DNA from: an uncultured Prevotella sp.
GTDB taxonomy: Bacteria > Bacteroidota > Bacteroidia > Bacteroidales > Bacteroidaceae
DNA: 64,000 bases
Reading direction: 5' to 3'
Assembly (NCBI GenBank): GCA_937907705.1
Contig: CALCVP010000031.1
Location: 124,001-188,000 of the forward strand
The translations under genes and the position numbers were made by a program. Below are positions 62,656-64,000 of the stretch, one piece after another (the first letter of the stretch is position 1; each line of letters begins with the position of its first letter). The notes under the pieces were generated by a model. The model ran no database searches and was not told where the DNA came from. It was given only the letters and a program-made list of their open reading frames with translations.

Positions 62656-63885
62656 ATGAACTATAATACTTATACCCTAAACAATGGATTGAGAGTTATC
62701 CACCTGCCGTCGGCTTCGCCCGTGGTCTACTGTGGATATGAAATATGTGCCGGCACGCGCGACGAACAGCCGGGCGACGAGGGACTGGCACACTTCTGCG
62801 AGCACACCACCTTTAAGGGCACTGCCCGCCGCAACTCCCTCAAGATACTCAACTGCCTGGAGCAGGTGGGGGGCGACCTGAATGCCTTTACCAACAAGGA
62901 AGACACGGTGTACTATGCCGCCATACTGAAGGAACACTTGGCACGGGCCGTGGATTTGCTCACTGACTTGGTGTTTCACAGCACCTATCCGCAGACAGAG
63001 ATAGACAAAGAGATTGAGGTGATATGCGATGAGATAGAGAGCTACAACGACTCGCCCTCAGAACTGATTTACGATGAGTTTGAAAACCTGCTGTTCAGCG
63101 GCCATCCCTTGGGACACAACATCTTGGGCGAGCAGGAACGGCTGCGCCGCTACACCACTGCCGATGCGCTGCGCTTTACCAAGGAGCACTACCGTCCGGA
63201 CAATGCGGTGTTCTTTGCCTATGGCGACATCAGTTTCCAGCGCTTGGTAAGGCTGCTTGAAAAAGCCACTTCAGACTTTTCTTCCAGTCTGCCGCAGATA
63301 GACGTAGCGCCCAAGGTGCCCCTCACTCCTTATGTGCAGCAGGACAAGACGGTGGAGAAAAGCACCCACCAGGCACACGTCATGATAGGCAACCGTGCAT
63401 ATAATGTGCACGACGACCGCCGCATGGCCCTCTATCTGCTCAACAATATGTTAGGCGGACCGGGCATGAACGCACGCCTGAACATCTCGCTCCGTGAGCG
63501 GCACGGGCTGGTATATACAGTAGAAAGCTCTATGGTCAACTATTCAGACACCGGACTGTGGTGTGTCTACTTCGGTTGCGACCCTCACGATGTAAGCAAG
63601 TGCCGTCGGTTGGTGGCGCAACAGCTGGACCGCGTAATGCGAAAGCCGCTCACCGCAGCGCAACTCAATGCGGTAAAAAAGCAGATAAAGGGGCAGATAG
63701 GCGTGGCTTGCGACAATAGAGAGAGCTTTGCGCTCGACTTTGGCAAGAGCTTTCTGCACTACGGTTGGGAAAAAGACATTACCTCGCTTTTCCGCCATAT
63801 CGACGAGGTAACGCCCCTGCAGATGCAGCAGGTGGCACAGGATATATTTGACAAAGACCGCCTCACGGTGCTTACCTATCTGTAA
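62656..63885 (+). CDS. M16 family (insulinase/pitrilysin-type) zinc peptidase
   Basis: 409 residues from the ATG at 62656 (MNYNTYTLNNGLRVI); a TTG two codons upstream is a poorer choice. The inverted zinc motif HFCEH lies at residues 46-50, with the distal glutamate in EIEVICDEIESYNDSP near 117. The second half (from about 225) is the inactive partner domain, with NNMLGGPGMNARLNISLRERHGLVYTVES split across a conserved Gly-Gly-Pro-Gly and RE(R)HGLVY motif. No signal peptide, so probably cytoplasmic or processed differently from the periplasmic insulinases. Related to mitochondrial processing peptidases; substrate unknown. Confidence 0.92.
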   Translation: MNYNTYTLNNGLRVIHLPSASPVVYCGYEICAGTRDEQPGDEGLAHFCEHTTFKGTARRNSLKILNCLEQVGGDLNAFTNKEDTVYYAAILKEHLARAVDLLTDLVFHSTYPQTEIDKEIEVICDEIESYNDSPSELIYDEFENLLFSGHPLGHNILGEQERLRRYTTADALRFTKEHYRPDNAVFFAYGDISFQRLVRLLEKATSDFSSSLPQIDVAPKVPLTPYVQQDKTVEKSTHQAHVMIGNRAYNVHDDRRMALYLLNNMLGGPGMNARLNISLRERHGLVYTVESSMVNYSDTGLWCVYFGCDPHDVSKCRRLVAQQLDRVMRKPLTAAQLNAVKKQIKGQIGVACDNRESFALDFGKSFLHYGWEKDITSLFRHIDEVTPLQMQQVAQDIFDKDRLTVLTYL

Positions 63886-63910
63886 GCACTGTCGGACATT
63901 GACGGCTAAA

Positions 63911-63958
63911 GACAGCAAGAGGGCAGACAACCAAACGATTGTCTGCCCTCTTGCTGTC
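63911..63958 (+). terminator. Perfect 20-bp hairpin after the M16 peptidase gene
   Basis: Arms 63911-63930 and 63939-63958 are exact reverse complements with an 8-nt loop (CCAAACGA). No T-run follows (CATTAAAATG). Starts 26 bp after the stop codon. The remaining bases to 64000 hold nothing I can assign. Confidence 0.75.
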
Positions 63959-64000
63959 CATTAAAATGAGACGTATATATGAAGAGAGCGGCTCAGTGTG

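Overview
The window looks like a chromosomal segment from a Bacteroidales bacterium, most likely Prevotellaceae. Reasons: repeated promoters of the Bacteroidetes form TTG/TTTG, about 19-20 nt, then TAnnTTTG; almost no Shine-Dalgarno sequences in front of genes; a b558-type fumarate reductase/succinate dehydrogenase; a C10 (streptopain/interpain) protease and other secreted proteins ending in a short sorting-type C-terminal domain; a PorZ-like type IX secretion component; and a 'smalltalk' micro-protein behind an HU-like gene. I found no rRNA, tRNA, CRISPR, insertion sequence or prophage.

Layout. 0-1.4 kb: sdhC-sdhA (minus, sdhA cut by the window edge). 1.7-9.3 kb: housekeeping genes mnmG, apt, uvrC, dtd, a MazG-like pyrophosphohydrolase and deoC, with two parS-like ParB sites beside mnmG and uvrC. 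9.5-15 kb: a secreted protein, a polyprenyl synthase and polA. 15.5-24.4 kb: a catabolic cluster of a secreted GH141-like beta-helix protein, a cytoplasmic GH31 alpha-xylosidase, a three-domain UroD/homocysteine-methyltransferase/corrinoid fusion and a sodium-solute symporter. 24.5-29.3 kb: purine permease, a repeat-bearing secreted protein, a LOG-family protein, an HU-like protein and two micro-ORFs. 30-38 kb: leuS (behind a 66-bp tandem promoter duplication), YitT, rdgB, a glycosyltransferase and PorZ. 38-43.3 kb: surface-glycan glycosyltransferases. 43.3-46.5 kb: nadA, a 1.7-kb gene-free region with a cluster of DnaA-box-like sites, and an RteC-like orphan. 46.8-59.5 kb: secreted C10 protease, M6 metalloprotease and three further secreted proteins. 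59.7-63.9 kb: mutS and an M16 peptidase.

Two things stand out. First, five intergenic places (7.7, 15.1, 26.0, 44.8 and 62.5 kb) carry the same kind of array: five or six units at 22-23 bp spacing, each an imperfect 15-bp dyad around GCA-N-TGC; a sixth, more degenerate array lies at 34.1 kb. They are not coding and not CRISPR, and resemble helically phased binding sites. Second, the 983-residue fusion at 19.8 kb joins a UroD-type methyltransferase domain, a homocysteine methyltransferase with its zinc cysteines, and a cobalamin module, but has no methyltetrahydrofolate domain. Next to two glycosidases and a transporter it suggests that methyl groups from an imported (possibly O-methylated) compound are passed to homocysteine. 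The function of both is inference; the sequence structure is directly visible.
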